DNA from: Salinicola salarius
GTDB lineage: Bacteria; Pseudomonadota; Gammaproteobacteria; Pseudomonadales; Halomonadaceae
Reading direction: 5' to 3'
Length of the DNA stretch: 62,226 bases
NCBI RefSeq assembly: GCF_003206135.1
Contig: NZ_PZJT01000016.1
Coordinates: 52,217-114,442 of the forward strand
Shown here: one piece after another, positions 1-8,198 of the stretch
Position numbering within the stretch: position 1 is the stretch's first letter
Layout of the letters: the number at the start of each line of letters is the position of its first letter
Made by a program: the position numbers and the translations under genes
Notes under the pieces: model-generated
What the model was told of the DNA's origin: nothing
The model's input: only the letters and a program-made list of their open reading frames with translations
The model's database searches: none

Positions 1-41
1 GGCCTTGTTCGTTGCCTCATCGTTCTTGACCGACGAGGCAT
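1..41 (-). CDS. Possible 5' end of a gene downstream of wrbA (partial)
   Basis: On the minus strand a GGAGG at 52..48 is followed six bases later by an ATG at 41..39, and the frame stays open to the window edge. Only about 13 codons are visible (start MPRRSRTMRQRTR), so the product cannot be recognised. It would lie about 20 bp after the wrbA stop codon and could be co-transcribed with it. A GTG at 48..46 in another frame is less likely because it overlaps the GGAGG. Confidence 0.3.
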   Translation of the reverse strand, partial: MPRRSRTMRQRTR

Positions 42-63
42 TGGGCACCTCCGTTCGAAGAGA

Positions 64-669
64 TCAGCCAGCCAACTTCGACGCCAGCTCGGCCACATGC
101 TTGCCCTGGAAGCGGGCGATCGCCAGTTCGTTCTCGCTCGGGGTACGGCTGCCATCAGCGTTGGCCAGCGTGGTCGCGCCGTAGGGCGTGCCACCGGTGA
201 TCTCGTCCATGTTGGAGAGCTCGGGGCAGCTGTAGGGCACGCCCACGATGACCATGCCGTGGTGAAGCAGCGTGGTGTGGATCGAGGTCAGCGTAGTCTC
301 CTGCCCGCCGTGCTGCGTCGCCGTCGAGGCAAAGGCGCTGCCGATCTTGCCGATCAGCTTGCCCTGCGCCCACGGGCCACCGGTCATGTCCCAGAAGTTG
401 CGCATCTGGGAAGCCATGTTGCCGAAACGGGTCGGCGTGCCGACGATGATCGCATCGTAGTCGGCCAGCACCTCGGGACCCTCGATCAGCGGCGCTTCCT
501 GATCGGTCTTGTAGCCGGACTTGATCGCCACCTCCTCCGGCACCAGTTCGGGCACTCGGCGAAGATCGACCTGGGTACCGTCGACGCCCCGGGCGCCTTC
601 CGCCACCGCCTTGGCCATGGTCTCGATGTGGCCGTAGCTCGAGTAATACAACACCAGCACTTTGCTCAT
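64..669 (-). CDS. wrbA: NAD(P)H:quinone oxidoreductase WrbA
   Basis: A cytoplasmic flavodoxin-fold enzyme that reduces quinones by two electrons using FMN and NAD(P)H, usually linked to oxidative stress and stationary phase. The 201-aa length is normal for WrbA. The phosphate-binding loop SSYGHIET (residues 10-17), the FMN-contacting PTRFGNM (79-85) with the following MTGGPW, and a late HGGQETT segment are all visible. The ATG at 669 has an AAGGAGT ribosome site just upstream. The start of a possible second gene follows about 20 bp after its stop. The family assignment is firm; the physiological quinone is not known. Confidence 0.95.
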   Translation of the reverse strand: MSKVLVLYYSSYGHIETMAKAVAEGARGVDGTQVDLRRVPELVPEEVAIKSGYKTDQEAPLIEGPEVLADYDAIIVGTPTRFGNMASQMRNFWDMTGGPWAQGKLIGKIGSAFASTATQHGGQETTLTSIHTTLLHHGMVIVGVPYSCPELSNMDEITGGTPYGATTLANADGSRTPSENELAIARFQGKHVAELASKLAG

Positions 670-724
670 GGGAACACTCCTTGAGGAACAGAGGTTTCGC
701 GACGAAACGCTCTCCAGGCTAAGC

Positions 725-861
725 CTCTGTCTGAAAAATCGGCGAGCGATGGCCAGACAAGGCGAAAATCGGCGAAAAAGCGGAGTTTACACGGGTGTAA
801 ATGAGCATTTTGAGTCGATTTTTAACGCCGTATGGGTGAGCGCAGGCATTTTTAGACAGAG
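725..861. repeat. 137-bp element with near-perfect terminal inverted repeats
   Basis: The ends are CTCTGTCTGAAAAAT (725-739) and ATTTTTAGACAGAG (848-861), which are inverted copies differing by one extra base. The interior contains the palindrome TTTACACGGGTGTAAA and A/T-rich stretches that can pair across the centre, so the whole element can fold into one long hairpin on either strand. It lies between the divergent wrbA and argE genes and holds no credible gene. It could be a MITE-like mobile repeat or a transcribed structured RNA. The rest of the gap up to 1068 shows nothing I can name. Confidence 0.6.
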
Positions 862-1068
862 CGTAGCCCGGGCGACCAGCCAACGCCATCGGAGCGACGC
901 TGCGTTTTTTGATGCCGAAAGGCCGAAAAGATCGAACGCTTTGCGAATGCGCAATCGCCGTGCCATCCGGTCTACCCCGGGCCGGCATTTGTTGCGGTAG
1001 CGGGCTAGCCGCTATTCTGTGCGCTCACTCACCCAACCGTGGTCCACGCTGGTGGATCGGAGCAAGCC

Positions 1069-2229
1069 ATGACGACTTCCCGCGATCTCCTGGCCAACCT
1101 GGTCGGCTTCGATACCGTCTCCCGCCATTCGAATCTCGCGCTGATCGATTTCGTCGAGCACTATCTCGCCTCTCATCGGGTGCCGGCCCAGCGCATCACC
1201 AACGCCGATGGCAGCAAGGCCAACCTGCTGGCCCGCGTTGGCCCCGCGGTCGAAGGCGGCGTGGTGCTCTCCGGTCATACCGACGTAGTGCCGGTCGACG
1301 GCCAGCCGTGGCGCAGCGATCCGTTCACGCTGACCGACAGGCAGGATGGCCGACTCTACGGCCGCGGGAGCTGCGACATGAAAGGCTTCCTCGCCTGCGC
1401 CCTGGCCCGGGTGCCCGAGTGGCAGACTCTCGAGCTGAAGCGACCGATCTATCTGGCTTTCTCCTATGACGAGGAGATCGGCTGTCTCGGCGCGCCGGCG
1501 ATGATCGAACGCCTGATGGCGGACGAGCCACTGCCCGGCGCGGTCATCATCGGCGAGCCCACCTCGATGCAGCCGGTGGTCGCGCAGAAAGGGATCACCA
1601 CGATGCGCACCACGGTGACTGGCCGGGAGTCGCACTCGAGCCAGATCAACCAGGGCGTATCGGCGATCCACGTCGCGGCCAAACTGGTGACGCGGATCGA
1701 GGGGATCATGCAGGAGCTGGTCGACGAGGGTGCGCTGGAAAAGGTCTTCAACGTGCAGCACTCGAGCCTGCACGTGGGCCTGATCGAGGGCGGCACCGCG
1801 ATCAATATCATGGCCCGCCACTGCCAGTTCGACTGGGAGATTCGTCACCTGCCCAGCGACGGCTTCGAGGCGGTCTTCGCCCGCTTCGACCGCTACGCCA
1901 AGACACTGGAAGCCGAGTTGCAAAAGCGCGCACCGGAGATCCGCATCGTCACCGAGCAACTGGTCGATACCGTGCCGGCGCTGGCCGATCGCGACAACGC
2001 CCCCGCCATCGCGCTCTGTCGCGAGCTGCTCGACGACCCCAGCGTCGATACCGGCGGCGTCGCCTACGCCACCGAAGGCGGCCAGTTCCAGCGTGCCGGC
2101 CTGCCGACCATCGTCTGCGGTCCGGGCAGCATCGCGCAGGCTCATCAGCCGGACGAGTACATCGAGATCAGCCAGCTCGAAGCCGGCGACCGCTTCATGC
2201 AACGACTGGGCGAGCGAATGGCGTGTTGA
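1069..2229 (+). CDS. argE: Acetylornithine deacetylase (M20 metallopeptidase family)
   Basis: Predicted to hydrolyse N2-acetylornithine to ornithine and acetate in arginine synthesis, using two zinc ions. The 386-aa protein carries the M20 metal ligands in the expected order: SGHTD (H70, D72), GSCDMKG (D103) and YDEEIG (E135/E136). A C-terminal TEGGQF/CGPGS segment is typical of ArgE. I chose the ATG at 1069 rather than the in-frame GTG at 1039 because it gives the usual N-terminus and has a GGAGCAA ribosome site. Related M20 deacylases of other acyl-amino acids cannot be excluded, but the match to ArgE is good. A small gamma-glutamylcyclotransferase-like gene follows in the same direction. 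Confidence 0.88.
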   Translation: MTTSRDLLANLVGFDTVSRHSNLALIDFVEHYLASHRVPAQRITNADGSKANLLARVGPAVEGGVVLSGHTDVVPVDGQPWRSDPFTLTDRQDGRLYGRGSCDMKGFLACALARVPEWQTLELKRPIYLAFSYDEEIGCLGAPAMIERLMADEPLPGAVIIGEPTSMQPVVAQKGITTMRTTVTGRESHSSQINQGVSAIHVAAKLVTRIEGIMQELVDEGALEKVFNVQHSSLHVGLIEGGTAINIMARHCQFDWEIRHLPSDGFEAVFARFDRYAKTLEAELQKRAPEIRIVTEQLVDTVPALADRDNAPAIALCRELLDDPSVDTGGVAYATEGGQFQRAGLPTIVCGPGSIAQAHQPDEYIEISQLEAGDRFMQRLGERMAC

Positions 2230-2270
2230 GCACCGTCGCTACCCCATTCCTTCTGCTACCGGGACGAATC

Positions 2271-2663
2271 ATGCATACCCCTGTTCTCGCCGTTCGCCGC
2301 ACTGCCCTGGTCGCGGTCTACGGCACCTTGAAGCGCGGATTGCGCAACCATCACTGGCTCGACGGCGCCGAGTTCGTCGGCGCCGATATCCTCACCAGCG
2401 TCACGCTCTACGACATCGGCCCCTATCCGGGCGCCAGGGCAGAGCCCTCGCGAGGCGTGGAGGTCGAAGTCTTCCGCGTCGATGCGGCTGGCCTGAAAAG
2501 ACTGGATCGCCTGGAGAATTACCGGGTAAGACAGCCGAAGTCCGGCGACTACGATCGCGCCGTGCATGACACCGCCTTCGGCCCCGCCTGGCTCTATCTC
2601 TACAACCGGGACGTGACCGGCTGCCCGGTGATTCGCCAGGGAGGCTGGCCGGCCGTGGCGTGA
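2271..2663 (+). CDS. Gamma-glutamylcyclotransferase-like (AIG2/YtfP family) protein
   Basis: A 130-aa protein of the GGCT fold. The diagnostic glycine loop VYGTLKRG (about residues 16-23) near the N-terminus is present, followed by a family-like LYDIGPYPGA strand and a RLDRLENY helix. Members release 5-oxoproline from gamma-glutamyl amines or amides, and many bacterial copies have no proven substrate. The ATG at 2271 was preferred over an upstream in-frame GTG at 2223 that overlaps the end of argE. It is close behind argE and may be co-transcribed; the GntR gene on the opposite strand ends 12 bp beyond it. Confidence 0.75.
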   Translation: MHTPVLAVRRTALVAVYGTLKRGLRNHHWLDGAEFVGADILTSVTLYDIGPYPGARAEPSRGVEVEVFRVDAAGLKRLDRLENYRVRQPKSGDYDRAVHDTAFGPAWLYLYNRDVTGCPVIRQGGWPAVA

Positions 2664-2675
2664 GGCCACGCTTGC

Positions 2676-3431
2676 TCAGGCGTCGAAGAACACCCGCAGC
2701 ACGTGATCCATGTGCACTTCCATTGCTCTCCGGGCCGCATCGGGATCATGGCTTTCGATTGCCGTCAGGATGCGCTCGTGATCGTCCTGGGACTGGCGCG
2801 GCATGTCGGTTTCCATGAACAGCTCCTGAAGACGTCGGAACATCTTGCCGTACTGGTGGCCGAGCAGGTGCTTGATGGTCATGGCATAGGCGGCGTTGCC
2901 CGAGGCCTCGGCAATACGAATGTGCAAAAGCCGGTCGCCGGCCTGGTTTCTCCCGCCGTGGCGATTGTCCTCGACGTTACGCGCGTAGGCCTCACGCATC
3001 GCGGCGAGATCGTCGTCGCTGGCGTTGATCGCCGCCAGCGCCGCCGTTTCCGGTTCCAGGTAACGGCGTGCCTGCAGCAACGAAAACGGCGGGATTTCCT
3101 GATCCAGATCGAGCTCGATCTCGCTGGCGAACTCCGGGTCGAGCCCCCACTCTTCCTGGCGTCGGGCCGCGCTCATCACCGAGCTGCCCACCTCCTCGTC
3201 GCGTTCAAGCACCAGTACGCCATGGCCGACACGAACCTCGACCTGGCCCACCACCTCCAGCGCGATCAGCGCTTCGCGCACCGACGCCCGGCTGACCCCC
3301 AGCTGCTGCGCCAGATCCCGCTCCGGCGGTAACAGCGTACCGGGGGGAAATTCCCCCTGGCGGATCAACACCAGCAACTGGTCGGCAATCTGGCGATAGA
3401 GCCGCTGTGCACGAATGGTCTGGATCGGCAT
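2676..3431 (-). CDS. GntR-family regulator, FadR subfamily (FCD domain)
   Basis: A 251-aa one-component regulator. Residues about 10-75 form the winged helix (PPERDLAQQLGVSRAS leads into the recognition helix) and residues about 110-240 form the all-helical FCD ligand domain (LEPETAALAA, LLHIRIAEASGN, DHERILTAIESHD) that binds organic or sugar acids in this family. It is divergent from the SDR gene at 3654, so it most likely represses the catabolic operon at 3.7-14.2 kb and is released by an aldonate or keto-acid. The shared 222-bp gap holds repeated TTAGAC motifs that are candidate operators. The ligand is not deducible from sequence. Confidence 0.85.
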   Translation of the reverse strand: MPIQTIRAQRLYRQIADQLLVLIRQGEFPPGTLLPPERDLAQQLGVSRASVREALIALEVVGQVEVRVGHGVLVLERDEEVGSSVMSAARRQEEWGLDPEFASEIELDLDQEIPPFSLLQARRYLEPETAALAAINASDDDLAAMREAYARNVEDNRHGGRNQAGDRLLHIRIAEASGNAAYAMTIKHLLGHQYGKMFRRLQELFMETDMPRQSQDDHERILTAIESHDPDAARRAMEVHMDHVLRVFFDA

Positions 3432-3464
3432 CTATCGATCTCCCGGTTTCATGAGCAAGACGAA

Positions 3465-3590
3465 TTAGACATTGGTCGCAATTTCCAACGCTTTTACCGA
3501 CTTGGCCGAGGCTATTAGACGTTTGGCGATTTGCGGGCCGTTTCCACAAAGGATAATACTCGGACCAAAGGTCAGGCCTTTAGACATTAG
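3465..3590. promoter_or_regulatory. Candidate operator region with TTAGAC repeats and an 11-bp palindrome
   Basis: Between the divergent GntR and SDR genes the motif TTAGAC occurs at 3465-3470, 3515-3520 and 3580-3585, each followed by a similar A/G-TT-rich tail (ATTGG, GTTTGG, ATTAG). A perfect palindrome GACC-AAA-GGTC lies at 3563-3573. A fourth ATTAGAC occurs at 4493-4499, just upstream of the FAH hydrolase gene. The repetition and position suggest binding sites for the adjacent GntR regulator; this is inference. Confidence 0.45.
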
Positions 3591-3653
3591 AACCAACCCT
3601 GCCTTGAGAAGCAAAAAACTCGGAATCAAAACCGCCTTCAGGAGCCATCGGCC

Positions 3654-4394
3654 ATGCGACTCGCCAACAAGACCGCGTTGATTACCGCCGCCGGCCAGGG
3701 TATCGGCCGAGCCACCGTCGAGCGGTTCCTGGCCGAGGGTGCCCAGGTCATCGCCACCGACATCGATGCGGCCAAGCTGGAGGGGCTGGCAGGGGCTCAG
3801 TGCCATGTGCTCGACGTCACCGACGCGGAAGCCGTGCGGAGCCTGATCGAGTCGCTGCCACCGCTGGACGTGCTGTTCAACTGCGCCGGCACGGTGCCGA
3901 GCGGCTCGATCCTCGAATGCGAAGATGCCCAGTGGGCCTTCGCCCAGCGACTCAACGTCGACTCGATGTTCTACACCATTCGCGCCGCGCTGCCGGCGAT
4001 GCTCGACAATGGCGGCGGCAGCATCATCAACATGTCGTCGCTGGCCTCCAGCGTGAAAGGCGTGGTCAACCGCTTCGCGTATGGCACCACCAAGGCTGCC
4101 GTGGTCGGGCTGACCAAATCCGTCGCCGCCGACTACATGACTCGCGGCATCCGCTGCAACGCGATCTGTCCGGGCACGGTCGACTCCCCTTCCCTGCGCG
4201 AGCGGGTCGCCGAGCAGGCGCGCCAGCAAGGCCGCACCACCGACGACGTCTTCGCCGAATTCATCGCCCGTCAGCCCATGGGCCGACTGGGCAAGGTGGA
4301 AGAAATCGCGGCACTGGCGACGCATCTGGCCAGCGACGAATCCTCGTTCATCACCGGTACGGTGCAGATGATTGACGGCGGCTGGTCGAATTGA
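3654..4394 (+). CDS. Short-chain dehydrogenase, probable 2-keto-3-deoxy-L-fuconate dehydrogenase
   Basis: A 246-aa classical SDR. The cofactor loop TAAGQGIG lies at 11-18, NCAG at 76-79, the catalytic serine at S128/S129 and the Tyr-Lys pair in YGTTK at Y143 and K147. The sequence and the downstream gene resemble the L-fucose cluster of Xanthomonas, where the homologue oxidises 2-keto-3-deoxy-L-fuconate to the 2,4-diketo acid with NAD. It is the first gene of the rightward operon and is followed by the matching hydrolase at 4534. Other SDR substrates such as 3-hydroxybutyrate or rhamnonate intermediates remain possible. The gap behind it contains a heptamer array. Confidence 0.78.
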   Translation: MRLANKTALITAAGQGIGRATVERFLAEGAQVIATDIDAAKLEGLAGAQCHVLDVTDAEAVRSLIESLPPLDVLFNCAGTVPSGSILECEDAQWAFAQRLNVDSMFYTIRAALPAMLDNGGGSIINMSSLASSVKGVVNRFAYGTTKAAVVGLTKSVAADYMTRGIRCNAICPGTVDSPSLRERVAEQARQQGRTTDDVFAEFIARQPMGRLGKVEEIAALATHLASDESSFITGTVQMIDGGWSN

Positions 4395-4410
4395 TCGCCA
4401 TCACGAGTTC

Positions 4411-4490
4411 TCGTAGCTCGTAGCTCGTAGCTCGTAGCTCGTAGCTCGTAGCTCGTAGCTCGTAGCTCGTAGCTCGTAGCTCGTAGCTCG
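4411..4490. repeat. Heptamer tandem array (TCGTAGC), about 11 copies
   Basis: An uninterrupted run of the 7-bp unit TCGTAGC fills 80 bp, starting 17 bp after the SDR stop codon and ending 43 bp before the FAH start. All copies are identical, which points to recent slippage. The unit contains the palindrome AGCT, so the strand can self-pair. Related arrays occur at 14403, 47352, 48799 and 48849. It is inside what looks like one operon, so it would be transcribed. Confidence 0.95.
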
Positions 4491-4533
4491 ACATTAGACT
4501 CCCTTCGCTAACGGACACAGAAAAGGAAACCGC

Positions 4534-5376
4534 ATGAAACTGCTACGCCACGGCCCGAAGGGTCAGGAAAAGCCCGGTATCGTCGATGCCAACGGCACCG
4601 TTCGCGACCTGTCCGGCAAGATCGATGACATCGCCGGCGACGTGCTCTCCGATGCGGGTCTGGCGCAACTGGCGCAAATCGATCTCGCCAGCCTGCCGGA
4701 AGTCGCCGCGGGTACGCGTCTCGGCCCCTGCGTCGGCCGGGTCGGCAAGTTCATCTGCATCGGTCTGAACTATTCCGATCACGCCGCGGAAACCGGTGCC
4801 GAAGTGCCCGCCGAACCGGTGATCTTCAACAAGTGGACCAGCGCCATTTGCGGCCCCAACGACGACGTGGAGATCCCCCGCGGCTCGGAGAAGACCGACT
4901 GGGAAGTCGAGCTCGGCGTGATCATCGGCAAAGGCGGGCGCTATATCGACGAAGCCGACGCCATGGACCATGTCGCCGGCTTCTGCGTGGTCAACGACGT
5001 CTCCGAACGTGAATACCAGCTCGAACGCTGCGGCACCTGGGACAAGGGCAAGGGCTGCGACACCTTCGGCCCGCTCGGCCCGTGGCTCGTCACCCGCGAC
5101 GAAATCGCCGATCCGCATGATCTCGCCATGTGGCTCGAGGTCGACGGCAAGCGCTACCAGAACGGCTCGACCCAGACCATGGTGTTCCAGGTGCCGCATC
5201 TGGTCGCCTACCTCAGCCGGTTCATGAGCCTGCAGCCGGGCGACGTGATCTCCACCGGCACCCCGCCGGGCGTCGGCATGGGTCAGAACCCGAAAGTCTT
5301 CCTCAAGCCGGGCCAGACCATGCGCCTGGGGATCGAAGGGCTCGGCGAGCAGCAGCAGCGCTGCGTCGAGAGCTGA
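4534..5376 (+). CDS. FAH-family hydrolase, probable 2,4-diketo-3-deoxy-L-fuconate hydrolase
   Basis: A 280-aa fumarylacetoacetate-hydrolase-fold enzyme, predicted to split 2,4-diketo-3-deoxy-L-fuconate into pyruvate and L-lactate. The divalent-metal ligands are visible as DWEVELG (E124, E126) and VVNDVSERE (D155), and the family end STGTPPGVGMG is intact. Its pairing with the SDR at 3654 and its close likeness to the Xanthomonas L-fucose-cluster hydrolase support the role. Annotation pipelines often call such proteins ureidoglycolate lyase, but nothing here concerns purines. The ATG at 4534 has an AAAGGAAA ribosome site. Confidence 0.78.
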   Translation: MKLLRHGPKGQEKPGIVDANGTVRDLSGKIDDIAGDVLSDAGLAQLAQIDLASLPEVAAGTRLGPCVGRVGKFICIGLNYSDHAAETGAEVPAEPVIFNKWTSAICGPNDDVEIPRGSEKTDWEVELGVIIGKGGRYIDEADAMDHVAGFCVVNDVSEREYQLERCGTWDKGKGCDTFGPLGPWLVTRDEIADPHDLAMWLEVDGKRYQNGSTQTMVFQVPHLVAYLSRFMSLQPGDVISTGTPPGVGMGQNPKVFLKPGQTMRLGIEGLGEQQQRCVES

Positions 5377-5395
5377 TGGACTAGGACTGGACGCC

Positions 5396-5420
5396 CCTCC
5401 GCCGGCTATGCCGGAGGAGG
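5396..5420. other. GC-rich hairpin between FAH and zinc dehydrogenase genes
   Basis: CCTCCGCCGG (5396-5405) pairs with CCGGAGGAGG (5411-5420) with one mismatch around a five-base loop. There is no T-run, so it is not a classical intrinsic terminator. It may slow polymerase or protect mRNA between two parts of the operon. Confidence 0.5.
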
Positions 5421-5493
5421 CGGTGGGCCAACATTGGCCTGACCATTGGGCCTATAGATCAACCTTGAGATCGCCATTTTCTGGAGCGCATAC

Positions 5494-6549
5494 ATGCAAG
5501 TCGTCGTCTGCTCGAAGCCGAACGAGATGACCCTCATCGACCGGCCGGTGCCCGATTGTGCGCCTGGCGAGGCCTTGGTAGCGATCCGCCGTGTCGGCAT
5601 CTGCGGTACCGACATCCACGCCTTCGGCGGCAACCAGCCCTATTTCGTCTATCCCCGCGTGCTGGGCCACGAGCTCAGTGGCGAGGTGGTTTCCGCCGCC
5701 GATGATGTCGATTCCGGCCTCGTCGGCCAGGCGGTCTACGTCATTCCCTATCTGCACTGCGGCGAGTGTCGGGCGTGTCGCCAGGGGCGCACCAACTGCT
5801 GTCAGCGTCTCGAAGTCGTTGGTGTGCATCGCGATGGCGGCATGGCGGAATATCTGAACGTGCCCGCCTCGCACTTGATTCCGGTGCCGTCGCTGTCGCC
5901 GGAACAGCTGGCCCTGGTCGAGTGCCAGGCGATCGGCGCCCATGCCGTCCGGCGTGGCCAGGTCGAGCAAGACGAACTGGTCGTGGTGGTGGGTGCCGGG
6001 CCGATCGGCATCGGCGTGCTGCAGGTCGCCAGGAGTCGCGGCGCGCGGGTGGCGATGATCGATACCAATCGCGACCGCCTGGCCCTGTGCCGCGATGAAC
6101 TCGGCGCGGACGCCGTCTGGCATGCCGTCGAAGACGATGTGATCGCGGAGATCGAAGCGATGAACGACGGCGCCCTGGCCGATGTTGTGTTCGATGCCAC
6201 CGGCAACCCGAAGGCGATGAATCGCGGCTTCGATTTCGCCGGGCACGGCGGGCGCTACGTGCTGGTCAGCGTGGTCAAGGCCGACATCACCTTCAACGAC
6301 CCGGACTTCCACAAGAAGGAGCTGACGCTGCTGGGCAGCCGCAATGCCACACGGGAAGACTTTGAAACCGTCACTCGCCTGATGGCCAGCGGCGATATTC
6401 TCACCGAGCCGCTGATCACCCACCGGGGGCGACTCGAGGAGCTGCCGACCCTGATGCCCCAGTGGTGCGCGCCCGGCAGTGGCGTGATCAAGGCAATGGT
6501 GACGCTCGAAAGCGCGGGCCACGACAGCACAGCGGAGCATCAAGCATGA
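5494..6549 (+). CDS. Zinc-dependent alcohol dehydrogenase, L-galactonate/L-gulonate 5-dehydrogenase type
   Basis: A 351-aa medium-chain dehydrogenase. Catalytic zinc ligands C37 (GICGTD) and H59-E60 (LGHE), a structural zinc set C89, C92, C95 and C103, and the Rossmann loop GAGPIG (167-172) are all present. Its likeness to E. coli LgoD and L-gulonate 5-dehydrogenases, together with the altronate dehydratase and tagaturonate-reductase-like genes overlapping downstream, suggests oxidation of L-galactonate at C5 to D-tagaturonate. Its stop codon overlaps the uxaA start (ATGA), so the two are translationally coupled. L-gulonate or another aldonate is a possible alternative substrate. Confidence 0.72.
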   Translation: MQVVVCSKPNEMTLIDRPVPDCAPGEALVAIRRVGICGTDIHAFGGNQPYFVYPRVLGHELSGEVVSAADDVDSGLVGQAVYVIPYLHCGECRACRQGRTNCCQRLEVVGVHRDGGMAEYLNVPASHLIPVPSLSPEQLALVECQAIGAHAVRRGQVEQDELVVVVGAGPIGIGVLQVARSRGARVAMIDTNRDRLALCRDELGADAVWHAVEDDVIAEIEAMNDGALADVVFDATGNPKAMNRGFDFAGHGGRYVLVSVVKADITFNDPDFHKKELTLLGSRNATREDFETVTRLMASGDILTEPLITHRGRLEELPTLMPQWCAPGSGVIKAMVTLESAGHDSTAEHQA

Positions 6550-8198
6550 ATGACACCATTGGCACCGACAGCCCGGCTCGTATCACCCTGCGCATCCATC
6601 CACACGACAACGTGGCGGTGGCGCTGACCGACCTGCCCGCCGGTCGTCAGGTCGTCATCGACGACCACGCCGTCACGCTCGCCGACAACATCCGCCACAA
6701 GCACAAGTTCACGCTCGCGGCGCTGTCGCCGGGCGATATCGTCACCATGTACGGCGTGACCGTGGGCAAGGCAACGCGCGACATTCCCGAGGGCGGCGTG
6801 ATCACTGTGGACAACGTCGCCCACGCCACGGAAAGCGACGAGGTCCGCCCCGGTAGCAAGTCGTGGACGCCACCGGACGTGACGCGCTTCCAGGGCACGA
6901 CCTTCGACGGTTTCCATCGCCCGGATGGTGGCGTCGGCACGGCCAACGTGTGGCTGGTCATCCCGCTGGTGTTCTGCGAGAACCGCAACATCGAGGTGCT
7001 GCGCCAGTGTGTCGCCGATGCGCTGGGGGACGATCCCTATCGCGACTACAAGCGCATGGCGCGCCAAATGCTGAGCGGCCAGAGCGACACGCCGGAGAGC
7101 GCCGATTCGTTCGACGCCACCGCGCCCAGACGTTTCCCCAACGTCGACGGCGTGCGCTTTCTGACCCATACCTTGGGCTGCGGCGGTACCGACGACGATG
7201 CCGAAGCGCTGTGCCAGTTGCTGGCCGGCTACATCTGCCACCCCAACGTGGCTGGCGCGACGGTGCTGAGTCTCGGCTGCCAGAAGGCGCAGATTCAGAT
7301 GCTCAAGGCGGCGGTGGCCAAACGCGATCCGCAACGGTTACGCACGGTGGATTATTTCGACCAGCAGTCTTCACCCAGTGAAGAAGCGCTGATTCGCAAC
7401 GCCCTGCAATCGATCTTCGATGGGCTGGCGGCAGCCGACCGAATCCCGCGCCAACCGGCGCCGCTGGCCAAGCTCACGCTCGGCGTCGAGTGTGGCGGCT
7501 CCGACGGCTTTTCCGGCATCTCCGCCAACCCGCTGGTCGGCGCCGTGGTTGATCGCCTGGTCGCCCTCGGCGGCAGCGGCATTCTCAGCGAGTTTCCGGA
7601 ACTGTGCGGGGTCGAGCACGAACTGGTCGCCCGCTGTACCGACGCCGCGGTCGCCGAACGTTTCCGCGATCTGATGCAGGCCTACCAGCGCCATGCCGCC
7701 GCGGTGGGGGCCGATTTCGCCATGAACCCGTCTCCGGGCAACATTCGCGACGGTTTGATCACCGATGCGATGAAATCCGCCGGTGCGGCCAAGAAAGGCG
7801 GCGACGGGCCGGTAGTCGACGTGCTCGATTACACCGAGCCGCACCGTCGCCCCGGCCTCAGCCTGCTCTGCTCGCCGGGCAACGACGTCGAATCGACCAC
7901 CGCGCTGGCCGGCTCCGGCGCCAATCTGATCGTGTTCACCACCGGTCTCGGCACACCCACCGGCAACCCGGTGACGCCAGTGCTCAAGATCGCCAGCAAC
8001 AGCGAACTGGCGACCCGCATGCGCGACATCATCGATTTCGACGCCGGCCCCATCGTGCGCGGCGAACGCGGCATCGGCGAACTGGCCGAGGAGCTGCTGG
8101 CGCTGTGCATCGAGGTCGCCTCGGGTCGTCACCGCTCGCATGCCCAGCGTCTCTCCCAGCACGACTTCATTCCCTGGAAGCGCGGGGTATCGCTATGA
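6546..8198 (+). CDS. uxaA: Altronate dehydratase UxaA
   Basis: A 550-aa iron-dependent hydrolyase converting D-altronate to 2-keto-3-deoxy-D-gluconate. The small N-terminal SAF domain covers about residues 1-90 (ending DIPEGGVITVDNV). The large UxaA domain follows with conserved TLGCGGTDDDA, GCQKAQIQ, VECGGSDGFSG, and NPSPGN segments. A full-length single-chain UxaA is normal. It is overlapped at both ends (ATGA) by the dehydrogenase and the UxaB-like reductase, so the three enzymes are made together. Product handling (KDG kinase, KDPG aldolase) is not encoded in this window. Galactarate dehydratase is a close paralogue but is less consistent with these neighbours. Confidence 0.88.
   Translation: MNDTIGTDSPARITLRIHPHDNVAVALTDLPAGRQVVIDDHAVTLADNIRHKHKFTLAALSPGDIVTMYGVTVGKATRDIPEGGVITVDNVAHATESDEVRPGSKSWTPPDVTRFQGTTFDGFHRPDGGVGTANVWLVIPLVFCENRNIEVLRQCVADALGDDPYRDYKRMARQMLSGQSDTPESADSFDATAPRRFPNVDGVRFLTHTLGCGGTDDDAEALCQLLAGYICHPNVAGATVLSLGCQKAQIQMLKAAVAKRDPQRLRTVDYFDQQSSPSEEALIRNALQSIFDGLAAADRIPRQPAPLAKLTLGVECGGSDGFSGISANPLVGAVVDRLVALGGSGILSEFPELCGVEHELVARCTDAAVAERFRDLMQAYQRHAAAVGADFAMNPSPGNIRDGLITDAMKSAGAAKKGGDGPVVDVLDYTEPHRRPGLSLLCSPGNDVESTTALAGSGANLIVFTTGLGTPTGNPVTPVLKIASNSELATRMRDIIDFDAGPIVRGERGIGELAEELLALCIEVASGRHRSHAQRLSQHDFIPWKRGVSL

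Noticed and set aside
4411..4490. CRISPR-like array
   Set aside because: The repeats are seven bases long with no spacers, and no cas genes are nearby; it is a simple tandem repeat.
7604..8194. Upstream extension of the UxaB-like frame through uxaA
   Set aside because: The real start is the ATG at 8195 overlapping the uxaA stop; the extension has arginine-rich shadow composition.
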